A DNA stretch of 64,000 bases from Corynebacterium sp. NML140438 (GCF_001875725.1 NZ_MLCQ01000017.1:1-64000), one strand, 5' to 3'. Shown: positions 8,228 through 17,196, numbered from the stretch's first letter. Translations and numbers: made by a program. The notes: a model not told the origin generated them from the sequence alone.

Positions 8228-8871
8228 TGCATGAATTCGAAGTTGAGCAATCTGAAGTAGTGCTCGATGCGCCGATCATCGCGGTACGCAGAGACGTCGT
8301 TTCTATGCCGGGTGGCGTAAGTGCTGCGCGCGAGATCATTGAGCACTTCGGTGCGGTTGCGGTGGTCGCTGTCGATTCGCAGCGGAGGATCGCTATGGTG
8401 CGACAGTACCGCCACAGCGTCCGCCGTCGCTTGTGGGAATTGCCCGCGGGACTTCTCGATGTCTATGCAGAGGACGCACTGGTGTGCGCGCAGCGTGAAC
8501 TGGCAGAAGAAGCGGGCTTGGCCGCGGGGCAGTGGTCATTGCTGCTGGATTTGGTAACATCTCCTGGCTTTGCGGAAGAGGCAGTGCGTGTGTTTTTTGC
8601 CTCAGATTTGTGTGAAGTGCCGCGCGGTGAAGCCGAGTTCGAGGAAGCCGACATGGTGCTCGAATGGGTGCCGATTGAAGAGGCGCAATCGATGGTGCTG
8701 CGGGGTGAAATCGTGAATTCCATCGCGATTGCTGGCGTTATGGCCGCGTCAAGGGTGTTGGCAGGTGAAGCGGAACCACGCGATGTCACCGAGCCCTTTG
8801 ACTTGCGGCCATGCTCGCTTGCGCAGCGACGCGCAGCGCAGGGAGTCACGCCTGACATGAAGAGGATCTAA
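8227..8871 (+). CDS. NUDIX hydrolase (ADP-ribose pyrophosphatase type)
   Basis: A 214-residue NUDIX enzyme. The box runs LPAGLLDVYAEDALVCAQ then RELAEEAGL, with the metal-binding REXXEE core intact. The LPAGLLD lead-in and 200-residue length are typical of ADP-ribose pyrophosphatases, which cleave ADP-ribose to AMP and ribose 5-phosphate. Substrate choice within NUDIX is hard to predict, so this is a family-level call. It overlaps steB by one base (TAATG) and abuts xerD, giving a steA-steB-NUDIX-xerD operon as in C. glutamicum. Confidence 0.88.
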   Translation: MHEFEVEQSEVVLDAPIIAVRRDVVSMPGGVSAAREIIEHFGAVAVVAVDSQRRIAMVRQYRHSVRRRLWELPAGLLDVYAEDALVCAQRELAEEAGLAAGQWSLLLDLVTSPGFAEEAVRVFFASDLCEVPRGEAEFEEADMVLEWVPIEEAQSMVLRGEIVNSIAIAGVMAASRVLAGEAEPRDVTEPFDLRPCSLAQRRAAQGVTPDMKRI

Positions 8872-9789
8872 TTGGGCGTCGATGAGCTTGCAGCGCGCTG
8901 GTTGGAGCATCTCGCCGTTGAGCGTGGGCTTTCAGCGAATACGTTGAGCAACTATCGCAGGGACCTTGGCAGGTATGCCTCGTGGTTGCACGCGAACGGG
9001 AAAACCGACCTCACTCAAGTAGAAGCTGCAGACATTGAGGCATACCTAGCGGATTTGCGACGGGGGGTTGATGGCGCGGCGCCGTTGGCTGCCTCGTCGG
9101 CTGCGCGAGCGCTTGTGGTGGCCCGCGGGTTGCATAAGTTCGGGGTGCTTGAGGGAATACTCGACGGTGATGAGTCTGCCCAGGTGACGCCACCTTCGCC
9201 TGGTAAGAAGCTGCCAGATACGTTGAGTATTGAGGAAGTCAGCAAGATGCTGGACTCCTGTCCTACGGAGGATCCGATAGGTCTGCGGGACAAGGCGTTG
9301 CTGGAGTTGCTTTACGCCACAGGAGCACGTGTGTCGGAGGTGTTGGCGCTGTACGTCGATGACTTCATGGCATTGGAGGACGAACAGCACGCGGTGTTGA
9401 CACTGACAGGTAAGGGCAACAAGCAGCGGATCGTGCCGGTAGGTTCATTGGCGAAGGAGGCCGTCGAAAAGTACCTGGTGCGTGGGCGTCCGGCTATGTC
9501 CAAGGGGCGCTCACATTCGTTGTTCTTGAATGCACGCGGTGGGAGTTTGTCGCGACAAAGTGCGTGGGCGGTGATTAAACGGGCTGCGGAACGTGCCGGG
9601 ATTACGAAGCACGTTTCACCGCACACGCTGCGCCACTCTTTCGCCACACACATGCTTGACGGCGGGGCCGATGTACGAGTGGTGCAAGAGCTGCTTGGAC
9701 ATGCTTCTGTGACGACTACGCAAATTTACACACATGTCACTGCAGAAAGCCTTCGGGAAGTCTGGCACGCTACGCACCCACGTGCATAG
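8872..9789 (+). CDS. xerD: Tyrosine recombinase XerD
   Basis: A 305-residue XerC/D-type recombinase that resolves chromosome dimers at dif near the terminus. It has an N-terminal SAM-like core-binding domain (about 1-95) and a catalytic domain containing Arg in ATGARVSE, Lys in [24 protein letters not shown] and the nucleophile Tyr in QIYTHV. All of R-K-H-R-H-Y are present, so it should be active. The start is TTG 8872, directly after the NUDIX stop TAA at 8869-8871. The XerD rather than XerC call rests on the scpA/scpB/ParA-like context. Confidence 0.92.
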   Translation: MGVDELAARWLEHLAVERGLSANTLSNYRRDLGRYASWLHANGKTDLTQVEAADIEAYLADLRRGVDGAAPLAASSAARALVVARGLHKFGVLEGILDGDESAQVTPPSPGKKLPDTLSIEEVSKMLDSCPTEDPIGLRDKALLELLYATGARVSEVLALYVDDFMALEDEQHAVLTLTGKGNKQRIVPVGSLAKEAVEKYLVRGRPAMSKGRSHSLFLNARGGSLSRQSAWAVIKRAAERAGITKHVSPHTLRHSFATHMLDGGADVRVVQELLGHASVTTTQIYTHVTAESLREVWHATHPRA

Positions 9790-9839
9790 GTATGTAGGGT
9801 TGACATGTTCTCAAGCACGACCGGAAGGATTCTTGCCAC

Positions 9840-10847
9840 ATGGCTTTTCGACGACCACACGCTCTCGCAACTGCTGTCGCAGCAACTTGTGTGCTCGGTC
9901 TGGGTGCCTCGGCACTCGGTGCGAGTGCACATGCGCAGTTGCCTGAAGGGCTTGACCCTGCTGTGATTCAGCAGTCGATTCCTTCAGAGATTCACGTGCA
10001 GGCCGGGCAGACAACGACTGTCGATACCGGTGTGCCGCTCAACCTCAACTACAGTTCCGGTGGTTGGAGCGTTGTCTCATCGGGAACTTCCGTGTCAGTG
10101 ACGGCACCGGACACGCCGGGCGCGACGGTGAGCGTTCCCGTTTCTGCAGGGGGATACTCCGCAACTGTGAACCTTGTCGCGGTGGGTGGCGGTGAAGCCG
10201 TGGACGCTCCGCCTGAGAACGCACAGAGCTCCGGAAATGGCGGCGGAGGGAATACCTCGAACGAGAACGACCAAGCGGGCGGGGCTGGTTCAGGTACAAG
10301 CACGAACACGCATGATGCACCGGCTGCGCCAAAGGGCCGTACTCAAGCCAAGGAGGTCGACACTTCGAACGCCAAGCGTCTGGAGTTTGAGGGTGCCATC
10401 GAAGGCAATAGCATCGTGGTGAAAGTGCCGCTGAGCAAGGCTGGTCAGTTGATGAAGTACTCCAAGATCGACAAGGAAGGCGCCACACTTCGTTACGTCG
10501 ATGTGGATGGAAACATCATTGAAGGAGTGAAACGCGATGTCGATGTGGCCTCTCGGACACTCACACTGACGTACCCGGAGGGGCAGACGCCTGACAACCC
10601 GTTCATCATGGAGGTCATCCGGGATGGATCAGCTGCGGAGTTCATCGCTGTGATTACGTCCAAGAATGCTCCAGCGGCGACGCCGACAGCAGAAAACCAA
10701 GATGATGGCGCGGGTCAAGTTGAAAAACTTGACGGATCTAGCTCGAACGATGGCCTGCTGGCGCTAGGAGTCGCGGGAGTCGCGGCCCTTGTGGCGTTGC
10801 TGTTGATTGTTTTCCTGGTTCGGAAGAGGCGACAGGCGCATAACTAG
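9840..10847 (+). CDS. Secreted, C-terminally membrane-anchored surface protein
   Basis: I do not recognise this 335-residue protein. It has a clear Sec signal peptide (about 1-32, basic RR start, hydrophobic core, AHA cleavage site). An exported part follows with an all-beta look (residues 35-110), a Gly/Asn/Ser-rich linker (about 120-160) and a second beta-rich region (170-270). One transmembrane helix near the C-terminus (about 305-328) ends in a basic tail (RKRRQAHN). No LPXTG motif is present, so anchoring is probably by the helix. A GGAAGGA site lies 11 bases before ATG 9840. It sits between xerD and the ParA-like gene. Confidence 0.8.
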   Translation: MAFRRPHALATAVAATCVLGLGASALGASAHAQLPEGLDPAVIQQSIPSEIHVQAGQTTTVDTGVPLNLNYSSGGWSVVSSGTSVSVTAPDTPGATVSVPVSAGGYSATVNLVAVGGGEAVDAPPENAQSSGNGGGGNTSNENDQAGGAGSGTSTNTHDAPAAPKGRTQAKEVDTSNAKRLEFEGAIEGNSIVVKVPLSKAGQLMKYSKIDKEGATLRYVDVDGNIIEGVKRDVDVASRTLTLTYPEGQTPDNPFIMEVIRDGSAAEFIAVITSKNAPAATPTAENQDDGAGQVEKLDGSSSNDGLLALGVAGVAALVALLLIVFLVRKRRQAHN

Positions 10848-10858
10848 GCGTGACACTG

Positions 10859-10864
10859 TAAGAT
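10859..10864 (+). promoter_or_regulatory. Candidate -10 box of the ParA-like/scpA operon
   Basis: TAAGAT fits TAnnnT and lies 51 bases before the favoured ATG 10915, predicting a start near 10871 and a leader of about 44 bases with a GGAAGGG ribosome-binding site. No clear -35. Confidence 0.4.
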
Positions 10865-10914
10865 GATTGCGTCAAGGGCTTACACGTGACGCGCATTCGA
10901 CGGAAGGGATGACA

Positions 10915-11787
10915 ATGGCAGGCAACGCATTGTTTGACGCTGCTGAAGAAAAGAAGTTTCTCACGGGACGTCCATTCCGCGAGTTTCCACAGCCTGAACC
11001 GCTCGATCACCACGGCCCGGCAACCATCTTGTCGATGGTGAACCAAAAAGGTGGCGTCGGCAAGACAACCTCGACTATTAACCTGGGCGCCTGCCTTGCC
11101 GAGCAAGGGCGCAAAGTGCTGCTCGTTGACCTCGATCCGCAGGGTGCACTTTCTGCCGGGCTAGGTGTTTCCCATGACGAGGAACAAGTCACTGTCTACG
11201 ACCTGTTGTTTGACAACACTGCTTCGATCCACGCGGCAATTCGACACTCGAATATGCCAGGTCTGGATCTCGTCCCTGCAAACATTGATCTCTCTGCGGC
11301 GGAGATTCAACTGGTCAACGAGGTTGGTCGCGAGCACACGTTGGCGCGTGCGCTTCGCCCGGTCCGCAACGAATACGACATCATCATTATCGACTGTGGC
11401 CCTTCCCTTGGCCTGCTGACGGTCAACGCGTTGGCATGCTCAGCTGGGGTCATGATTCCGATGGAGTGCGAGTACTTTTCTCTGCGCGGGCTCGCGTTGC
11501 TGACGGACACGGTGGAGAAGGTGCGCGACCGCATTAACTTCGACCTCGACATCGTGGGCATTTTGGTCACGATGTTTGACCGCCGCACGACGCACGCGCG
11601 CGAGGTAATGGACCGTGTTGTCGAAGTGTTCGGTGAGCGCGTCTTCGACACAGTAATTACCCGCACCGTCCGATTCCCGGAGACCTCGGTTGCTGGTGAA
11701 CCGATCATCACGTGGGCCCCACACTCCCAGGGTGCAGAGCAGTACCGGCAGTTGGCGCTCGAGTTGCTTGAGCGCATCGATAAGTAG
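10915..11787 (+). CDS. ParA-family ATPase (PldP-like)
   Basis: A 290-residue ParA/MinD ATPase with deviant Walker A NQKGGVGKTTSTINLG, Walker A' LLVDLDPQGALS and Walker B IIIDCGPSLGLLTVNAL. There is no parB beside it, and it precedes scpA/scpB, so it is the orphan type rather than the origin-segregation ParA. In C. glutamicum a second ParA-like protein, PldP, affects division-site placement; orthology is inferred from context. ATG 10915 is chosen because GGAAGGG (10902-10908) sits 6 bases upstream, too close for ATG 10909. Confidence 0.9.
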   Translation: MAGNALFDAAEEKKFLTGRPFREFPQPEPLDHHGPATILSMVNQKGGVGKTTSTINLGACLAEQGRKVLLVDLDPQGALSAGLGVSHDEEQVTVYDLLFDNTASIHAAIRHSNMPGLDLVPANIDLSAAEIQLVNEVGREHTLARALRPVRNEYDIIIIDCGPSLGLLTVNALACSAGVMIPMECEYFSLRGLALLTDTVEKVRDRINFDLDIVGILVTMFDRRTTHAREVMDRVVEVFGERVFDTVITRTVRFPETSVAGEPIITWAPHSQGAEQYRQLALELLERIDK

Positions 11788-11798
11788 TTTGTAGCACT

Positions 11799-12617
11799 GT
11801 GCTTGAGGACGCCACCGCGGGAGTCCAGCCCGAAATCACCGGCTTTACGTTGGCCCTGCAGAATTTCGAGGGCCCTTTTGATCTGCTGCTTCACCTCATC
11901 CACTCAAAGAAGCTGGATGTGACCGAAGTGGCGCTTGCGGAGGTCACCGACGAGTTTATTGCGTATACCCGTGCGCTTGGTGCAGCAGCACAACTTGACG
12001 AGGTGACCGAATTCCTGCTTGTGGCGTCGACACTACTGGATCTGAAGACAGCTCGGCTGCTCCCACGAGATGGCGATTCAGAGATTGAGGACCTTGAGCT
12101 CCTGGAGGCCCGTGACCTCCTCTTTGCGCGGTTGCTGCAGTACCGTGCGTATCAGCAAGTTGCTGAAGAGTTTGTGGCTTGGCAGCGCAACGCGAAACGG
12201 AGGTACCCGCGTGCGGTCTCAATCGAAGACCGTTTCGCTGCATTGCTCCCACCTGTACAGCTTGGGCAGACGCTTGACTCCTTTGCGGAGTTGGCTGCCG
12301 CTGTGTTTCGGCCCCGCCCACCGGAGGAAGTGGGGACGGACCACTTGCATGCGGTCAGTGTTTCGGTGCCCGAGCAGGCCGGGAAGCTGCTGAGTGCGCT
12401 GCATCTCCTTGGCGCGGAGCAATGGGTTGCGTTTGAGGTGTTGACGAAGGACTGCAGTTCCTCGATGGAGCTTGTCGGACGGTTTTTGGCGCTGCTGGAG
12501 CTGTACAAAGCTCGCGCAGTGGAAACTGAGCAGCCGGAGGCCCTCGGCTCGTTAGAAGTGTCCTGGACTGGTATCGAGGTTGATCCTGCTGTGGTTGCGT
12601 CAAGCAACTGGGAGTAG
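11799..12617 (+). CDS. scpA: Segregation and condensation protein ScpA
   Basis: The kleisin subunit of the SMC-ScpAB condensin. 272 residues, with the typical N-terminal FALQNFEGPFDLLLHLI-type segment (here TLALQNFEGPFDLLLHLI), an EVTDEFIAYTRAL helix, an acidic middle and a C-terminal winged helix. It begins with GTG 11799, eleven bases after the ParA-like gene. The neighbours (ParA-like ATPase, scpB) fit a chromosome organisation cluster. Confidence 0.92.
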   Translation: MLEDATAGVQPEITGFTLALQNFEGPFDLLLHLIHSKKLDVTEVALAEVTDEFIAYTRALGAAAQLDEVTEFLLVASTLLDLKTARLLPRDGDSEIEDLELLEARDLLFARLLQYRAYQQVAEEFVAWQRNAKRRYPRAVSIEDRFAALLPPVQLGQTLDSFAELAAAVFRPRPPEEVGTDHLHAVSVSVPEQAGKLLSALHLLGAEQWVAFEVLTKDCSSSMELVGRFLALLELYKARAVETEQPEALGSLEVSWTGIEVDPAVVASSNWE

Positions 12618-12620
12618 CGA

Positions 12621-12626
12621 TAGAAT
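12621..12626 (+). promoter_or_regulatory. Candidate -10 box, leaderless scpB promoter
   Basis: TAGAAT lies 8 bases before ATG 12635, so transcription would begin at or next to the A of the start codon. No good ribosome-binding site precedes the ATG, which agrees with a leaderless message, in addition to read-through from scpA. Confidence 0.5.
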
Positions 12627-12634
12627 GCCTGACC

Positions 12635-13189
12635 ATGGATGCTCCCCACATGGTTTCCCAACTCCGCGCACGCATTGAGTCGATTTTGCTGGTGGCCGAC
12701 AATCCGGTCACAGTTGATGCGTTAGCATCGGCACTTGGGGCGGAGCCGGAGGACGTCGAAAAGCAGCTTGAGGAGTGGTCGGAGGAATGCGAGCTGCGAG
12801 GCAGCGGAATCGATGTGCGGCGTACTGCAGAGGGGTGGCGGCTCTACACGCGTCCTGAGCACGCGGATGCAGTGGAGGCATTTTTGCTTGATGGAGCACA
12901 GACGAAGCTGAGCCGCGCGGCGATGGAAACCTTGGCGGTGGTGGCGTACCGCCAGCCAGTGACGCGCACCCAGGTATCGGGGGTGCGTGGTGTCAATGTT
13001 GACGGTGTGATGAAAACGCTGACGCTGCGGGGGCTGATTGCTGAGGTCGACCCAGACGAATCGACTGGTGCGCACCGCTACGTCACCACTGAACTCTTTT
13101 TAGAGCTGCTAGGCATAGACTCACTTGAACGACTACCGAACTTGGCGCCACTGCTGCCGGACATCGACGATATCGAGGACGCTTGGTGA
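12635..13189 (+). CDS. scpB: Segregation and condensation protein ScpB
   Basis: Winged-helix partner of ScpA in the SMC condensin, 184 residues. It shows the family's two winged helices, with RIESILLVADNPVTVDALA and the conserved core LSRAAMETLAVVAYRQPVTR then VRGVNVDGVMKTL. The C-terminal tail is acidic. ATG 12635 is used, with a TAGAAT box just upstream; ATG 12650 is an alternative. Eighteen bases separate it from scpA. Confidence 0.93.
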   Translation: MDAPHMVSQLRARIESILLVADNPVTVDALASALGAEPEDVEKQLEEWSEECELRGSGIDVRRTAEGWRLYTRPEHADAVEAFLLDGAQTKLSRAAMETLAVVAYRQPVTRTQVSGVRGVNVDGVMKTLTLRGLIAEVDPDESTGAHRYVTTELFLELLGIDSLERLPNLAPLLPDIDDIEDAW

Positions 13190-13196
13190 AGGCTGC

Positions 13197-13202
13197 TAGA
13201 CT
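13197..13202 (+). promoter_or_regulatory. Candidate -10 box of rluB
   Basis: TAGACT lies in the 62-base gap after scpB. It predicts a start near 13209 and a leader of about 43 bases carrying AAAGGA before ATG 13252. Confidence 0.4.
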
Positions 13203-13251
13203 AGCGTGCGTTCGAAGAACTGTATAACTCGCAAAGAGAAAAGGACTCAAG

Positions 13252-14181
13252 ATGACTCCTCCCGCTCGCCGAGATGGCATACCGGAACAAGGAAAGAACG
13301 AACCGTTCTATCCTTCGTATGCGAAACCGGCACGTAAACAACACGTCAAGCGCAGCAAACATGCCGCAAAGGAAGCCAAGGAAGCACCGAACCCACTCGA
13401 TGACAACTGGTGGGGCGACGAAGAGACGAAACAGCGCAAGAAGAACACCGATGGGATCCGTCTACAGAAGGTGCTTGCGCAGGCAGGCGTCGCTTCGCGA
13501 CGTCACTCCGAGATCATGATTGACCAAGGCCGCGTTGAGGTCAACGGCAAGATCGTGACGGTGCAGGGAACCCGCGTGAACCCGAACGTCGACGTGATTC
13601 GCGTCGATGGCGCCCGCATCAATGTGAACGAGGAGTTGGAATACTTCGCGTTCAACAAGCCACGTGGAGTGCACACCACCATGCAGGATGAGCATGACCG
13701 CGCCTCTGTAGGCGACTTTGTTGCTGAACGTGTCGCCGCTGGTCAGCGACTGTTCCACGTTGGGCGTCTTGACGCAGACACTGAAGGGCTGCTGCTGCTG
13801 ACGAACGATGGTGAGCTTGCAAACCGGCTGATGCATCCGCGCTACGAAGTGCGGAAGACATACCTGGCCACCGTGCTGGGCGAGTTCAAGTCCGCCGATG
13901 CCAAGCAGTTGCGTGAAGGAATCGAACTGGAAGACGGCATTGCGAAGGCCGATTACGTCCAGATTGTGGATGTACATAACGGCCAGTCGATCGTTCGTGT
14001 TGAACTCCACGAAGGCCGCAAGCACATTGTTCGCCGGATGCTGAAGGCCGCTGGTTACCCGGTGCAGCGCCTGGTTCGCACGAAGGTGCATACGGTGCAG
14101 CTCGGCGACATGAAGCCAGGCTCGATGCGTGCGCTTAACTCGTCTGAGTTGGCGTCGCTCTTCAAGGCGGTGGGGATGTAA
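13252..14181 (+). CDS. rluB: Ribosomal large-subunit pseudouridine synthase B
   Basis: RsuA/RluB-family pseudouridine synthase of 309 residues. A charged, probably disordered extension (about 1-65, rich in Lys, Arg, Asn) precedes an S4 domain (RLQKVLAQAGVASRRHSEI) and the catalytic domain with HVGRLDADTEGLLLLTNDG, where Asp in GRLDADT is the catalytic residue, followed by KTYLATV and EGRKHIVRRML. Bacterial RluB modifies U2605 of 23S rRNA. The Lys-rich extension is longer than in E. coli RluB. It lies directly before cmk and der. Confidence 0.9.
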   Translation: MTPPARRDGIPEQGKNEPFYPSYAKPARKQHVKRSKHAAKEAKEAPNPLDDNWWGDEETKQRKKNTDGIRLQKVLAQAGVASRRHSEIMIDQGRVEVNGKIVTVQGTRVNPNVDVIRVDGARINVNEELEYFAFNKPRGVHTTMQDEHDRASVGDFVAERVAAGQRLFHVGRLDADTEGLLLLTNDGELANRLMHPRYEVRKTYLATVLGEFKSADAKQLREGIELEDGIAKADYVQIVDVHNGQSIVRVELHEGRKHIVRRMLKAAGYPVQRLVRTKVHTVQLGDMKPGSMRALNSSELASLFKAVGM

Positions 14182-14193
14182 ATGGAGGATGAA

Positions 14194-14886
14194 ATGTTGA
14201 GTAACCAGCCAGATAGCGGTTTGCTGCTTGCAGTGGATGGGCCTTCCGGTACTGGTAAGTCGACGATGTGCCGTGCACTGGCCAAGAAGCTTGATGCAAA
14301 GTACATCGACACGGGTGCAATGTATCGCGTGGCGACGTTGGCGGTGCTGGACGCTGGGGTGGATCCAGAAGATACTGATGCCGTCATCGCAGCTACAGCA
14401 GACTTGCCGATGGAAGTTTCTGACAATCCAGACGACAAAGCAGTGATCCTGGGCGGAAAAGATGTTTCCGCAGTGATCCGTGGCGCTGAAGTGACTCGCT
14501 CGGTCTCTGCAGTTGCTGCTATCCCGGAGGTTCGTGAGAACTTGGTAGCGCTGCAGCGTCGCCTTGCTGCGGAGTCACACCGCGCGATTGTTGAAGGGCG
14601 AGATATCGGCACCGTGGTGCTGCCGGAGGCACCAGCCAAGGTGTACATGACGGCGTCAGCGCAAGTACGTGCACAGCGTCGTTTTGACCAGGACAAAGCA
14701 GCAGGCCGTAAGGTTGAGTTTGATCAAGTGCTAGCCGACGTCGAGCGCCGTGACGCACTCGACTCCTCCCGCGAGACCAGCCCACTGAAACCTGCCGATG
14801 ATGCTGTAGTTATCGACACCTCCGAGATGACCCCGGAGCAGGTTCTGGAAGCGCTCGTCGACGTGATTGAAAGGAGCAGCAAGTGA
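14194..14886 (+). CDS. cmk: Cytidylate kinase
   Basis: Transfers phosphate from ATP to CMP/dCMP. About 230 residues: P-loop AVDGPSGTGKSTMCRALA, YIDTGAMYR in the substrate region, and AIVEGRDIGTVVLPEA (conserved GRDIGT), with RAQRRFDQDK as lid and DALDSSRETSPLKPADDAVVI near the end. I prefer ATG 14194 because GGAGG (14184-14188) lies 5 bases upstream; ATG 14182, right after the rluB stop, is possible. The gene overlaps der by a GTGA. Confidence 0.93.
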   Translation: MLSNQPDSGLLLAVDGPSGTGKSTMCRALAKKLDAKYIDTGAMYRVATLAVLDAGVDPEDTDAVIAATADLPMEVSDNPDDKAVILGGKDVSAVIRGAEVTRSVSAVAAIPEVRENLVALQRRLAAESHRAIVEGRDIGTVVLPEAPAKVYMTASAQVRAQRRFDQDKAAGRKVEFDQVLADVERRDALDSSRETSPLKPADDAVVIDTSEMTPEQVLEALVDVIERSSK

Positions 14887-16376
14887 CCACAGAAGATTCC
14901 TTTCCACAGGAGTTGAACGGGGCAGACTTCGATGAAGCTGACTTCGGAGAGGCCGACTTCGGTGATCTCAACTCCACTGAGGAGTACACGGAGGAAGAGT
15001 GGGCAGCGGTAGAGGAAGCGTTTGGCATCTTCAATCCTGACTACACAGAAGAGGCGCTGCCCACGGTAGCGATTGTTGGCCGCCCGAACGTTGGTAAGTC
15101 CACGCTGGTGAACCGGTTTATTGGCCGTCGTGAAGCTGTGGTTGAGGACCACCCCGGTGTCACGCGTGACCGGATTAGCTACATCACTGACTGGGGAGGT
15201 CGTCGATTCTGGGTCCAGGACACTGGAGGTTGGGACCCAGACGCGAAGGGTATCAATGCGGCGATCGCGCACCAGTCGGAAGCAGCGATGGAGACTGCGG
15301 ATGTGATCGTTTTCGTTGTCGACTCTCATACTGGTATTACGATGTCCGATGAGGCTATGGCACGGAACCTGCAGCGCTCCGAAGTTCCAGTTATTTTGGT
15401 TGCGAACAAGTTTGAGTCCGAGTCGCAGTGGGGCGACGTCGCTGAACTCTACGCGCTTGGTCTTGGCGACCCGTGGCCTGTTTCCGCGCTGCACGGCCGT
15501 GGCGGCGCGGATGTGCTCGACGAGATTCTGCGCTTGTTCCCGGATGTTCCGCGCGCGAAGGATTCAGTCACAGAAGGTCCGCGCTCGGTTGCTCTGGTCG
15601 GGCGTCCGAACGTGGGTAAGTCCAGCTTGCTCAACAAGCTTTCGAAGTCGAAGCGCGCGGTCGTCGATAATGTAGCTGGTACTACCGTTGACCCCGTCGA
15701 CGAGCTGATCCAGCTCGACGGCAAACTGTGGAAGTTCATCGACACCGCTGGGCTGCGCAAGAAAGTGAAGAACGCGCAAGGTCACGAATACTACGCGAGC
15801 CTTCGTACCCGAGGCACCATCGAGGCGGCAGAAGTGTGCGTCGTACTTATCGACGCCTCCCAGGAGATTTCCGAGCAGGACCAGCGAGTGATCTCCATGG
15901 TGCTCGAGGCGGGCAAAGCAATGGTCATCTGCTTTAACAAGTGGGACCTGATGGATGAAGATCGCCGCTACTACTTCGACCGCGAGTTTGACGAGATGGT
16001 CGGGCACCTGCCGTGGGTGACGAAGCTGAATATCTCGGCGGATACCGGACGCGGGCTACACCGCCTCGAGCCGGCGATGGAAGAAGCGCTTGAGAACTGG
16101 GATCGACGCATCTCCACGGGACAGCTCAACAACTGGCTGCGCGACGCGATTGCAGCGAACCCTCCTCCGATGAAGAACAATCGCCTGCCGAAGGTCTTGT
16201 TCGCCACGATGGTTGGCACGCGCCCACCGACAATCGTGCTGTTTACGACTGGCTTCTTGGACGGCGGTTACCGCCGTTACCTCGAACGAAAGTTCCGTGA
16301 GCAGTTCGGTTACCACGGCACGCCGATTCGGATTGCGGTTCGCGTACGTGAGCGTAACCCCCGGCGCCGCAAGTAG
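14883..16376 (+). CDS. der: Ribosome-associated GTPase Der (EngA)
   Basis: A double-GTPase needed for 50S assembly, 497 residues. There are two G domains, each with P-loop GRPNVGKS (about residues 68 and 240) and DTGGW or DTAGL switch motifs, NKFE and NKWD base-specificity motifs, and a C-terminal KH-like domain ending in RERNPRRRK. Actinobacterial Der has an acidic N-terminal extension; here residues 13-30 contain three consecutive ADFxE/D units resembling pentapeptide repeats. It starts at GTG 14883 within the cmk stop (GTGA overlap). Confidence 0.95.
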   Translation: MTTEDSFPQELNGADFDEADFGEADFGDLNSTEEYTEEEWAAVEEAFGIFNPDYTEEALPTVAIVGRPNVGKSTLVNRFIGRREAVVEDHPGVTRDRISYITDWGGRRFWVQDTGGWDPDAKGINAAIAHQSEAAMETADVIVFVVDSHTGITMSDEAMARNLQRSEVPVILVANKFESESQWGDVAELYALGLGDPWPVSALHGRGGADVLDEILRLFPDVPRAKDSVTEGPRSVALVGRPNVGKSSLLNKLSKSKRAVVDNVAGTTVDPVDELIQLDGKLWKFIDTAGLRKKVKNAQGHEYYASLRTRGTIEAAEVCVVLIDASQEISEQDQRVISMVLEAGKAMVICFNKWDLMDEDRRYYFDREFDEMVGHLPWVTKLNISADTGRGLHRLEPAMEEALENWDRRISTGQLNNWLRDAIAANPPPMKNNRLPKVLFATMVGTRPPTIVLFTTGFLDGGYRRYLERKFREQFGYHGTPIRIAVRVRERNPRRRK

Positions 16377-16378
16377 TT

Positions 16379-17152
16379 TCAGCTACGTCCGTACAGGAAG
16401 GCGTCCGTCCTGTACGGCAGCGGTACAAGCTGGCCTGGGTCGAACCCGAGTCGGTCAAAGAGGTACCAGGTAAGGTTATCCACCATCTTTGCGCGTGTGC
16501 GTTCGTTGGCTCGAAGCCAATAGGAACGGGTCGACATGAGGGTAAATAACTGGTCGGTATGGATCGGTTGGATCCAGGATGTGCGAAGCTCACGCTTCAG
16601 GTGCCACGGTGTGTGCACGGTGGGGTAAAAGCCCTTGGTAAGCACATCGCCAGAGTGCATGATCTTTGCCAGACGCAGCACCCACGGGTGCTCAACCTCA
16701 AGGGTGTTCCAGCATAGGAGCAATTCGCCGTCAGGGTGCGTGATCCTGGCGGCTTCTGCGCTTGCTTGGAGTGAGTCGACCCAATGCCACGCCTGGGCGA
16801 AAGTGATGGCGTCGAAAAACCCGGAAGCAGCTGCGGTGTGCTCAGCCGTGGCGCGCCACACAGGAAGATTCGGGTGCTGGCTGCGCAGAGTATCCACCAT
16901 GTCTTTCGACGGCTCACAGCACGCAACTCCGTGCCCGGCCGCGTCTAGTTGGGCAGCAAATATCCCAGTACCGGAGCCAACATCAAGCACCCTGCGGGCT
17001 ATACCATGGCCGCCGAGCATCTCAACCACTTCAGCGGGGTACGACGGCCTGACCGCATCGTATGTATCCGCGCCGACCGAGAATGCGCGCGACGAAGAGA
17101 CGCGGTGCTCGTTGCTGCGAAACAGTGGTTGGTGCTTTCCGCTTGGCTTCAT
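16379..17152 (-). CDS. Class I SAM-dependent methyltransferase (Methyltransf_11 type)
   Basis: A 257-residue Rossmann methyltransferase: motif I VLDVGSGTGIFAAQL, acidic loop CCEPSKDMV, and the DAITFAQAWHWVD segment typical of the UbiE/YcgJ-like family. The substrate is unknown. ATG 17152 is chosen over TTG 17158 because a TAGGTT -10-like box lies 8 bases upstream, suggesting a leaderless message. It converges on der with only two bases between stops. A 10-bp inverted repeat lies in its last codons (16389-16398 with 16408-16417). Confidence 0.85.
   Translation of the reverse strand: MKPSGKHQPLFRSNEHRVSSSRAFSVGADTYDAVRPSYPAEVVEMLGGHGIARRVLDVGSGTGIFAAQLDAAGHGVACCEPSKDMVDTLRSQHPNLPVWRATAEHTAAASGFFDAITFAQAWHWVDSLQASAEAARITHPDGELLLCWNTLEVEHPWVLRLAKIMHSGDVLTKGFYPTVHTPWHLKRELRTSWIQPIHTDQLFTLMSTRSYWLRANERTRAKMVDNLTWYLFDRLGFDPGQLVPLPYRTDAFLYGRS
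16389..16417. terminator. Inverted repeat between convergent der and methyltransferase
   Basis: CCGTACAGGA (16389-16398) pairs with TCCTGTACGG (16408-16417), a perfect 10-bp stem with a 9-base loop, inside the 3' end of the methyltransferase gene. It could stop transcription leaving der, but no T-run follows, so activity is uncertain. Confidence 0.35.
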
Positions 17153-17160
17153 AATCAACT

Positions 17161-17166
17161 AACCTA
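17161..17166 (-). promoter_or_regulatory. Candidate -10 box, leaderless methyltransferase promoter
   Basis: Read on the minus strand this is TAGGTT, 8 bases before ATG 17152; no ribosome-binding site lies between. Confidence 0.4.
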
Positions 17167-17196
17167 TCAACCTGTGACTGTCAGGAGAATACACGA

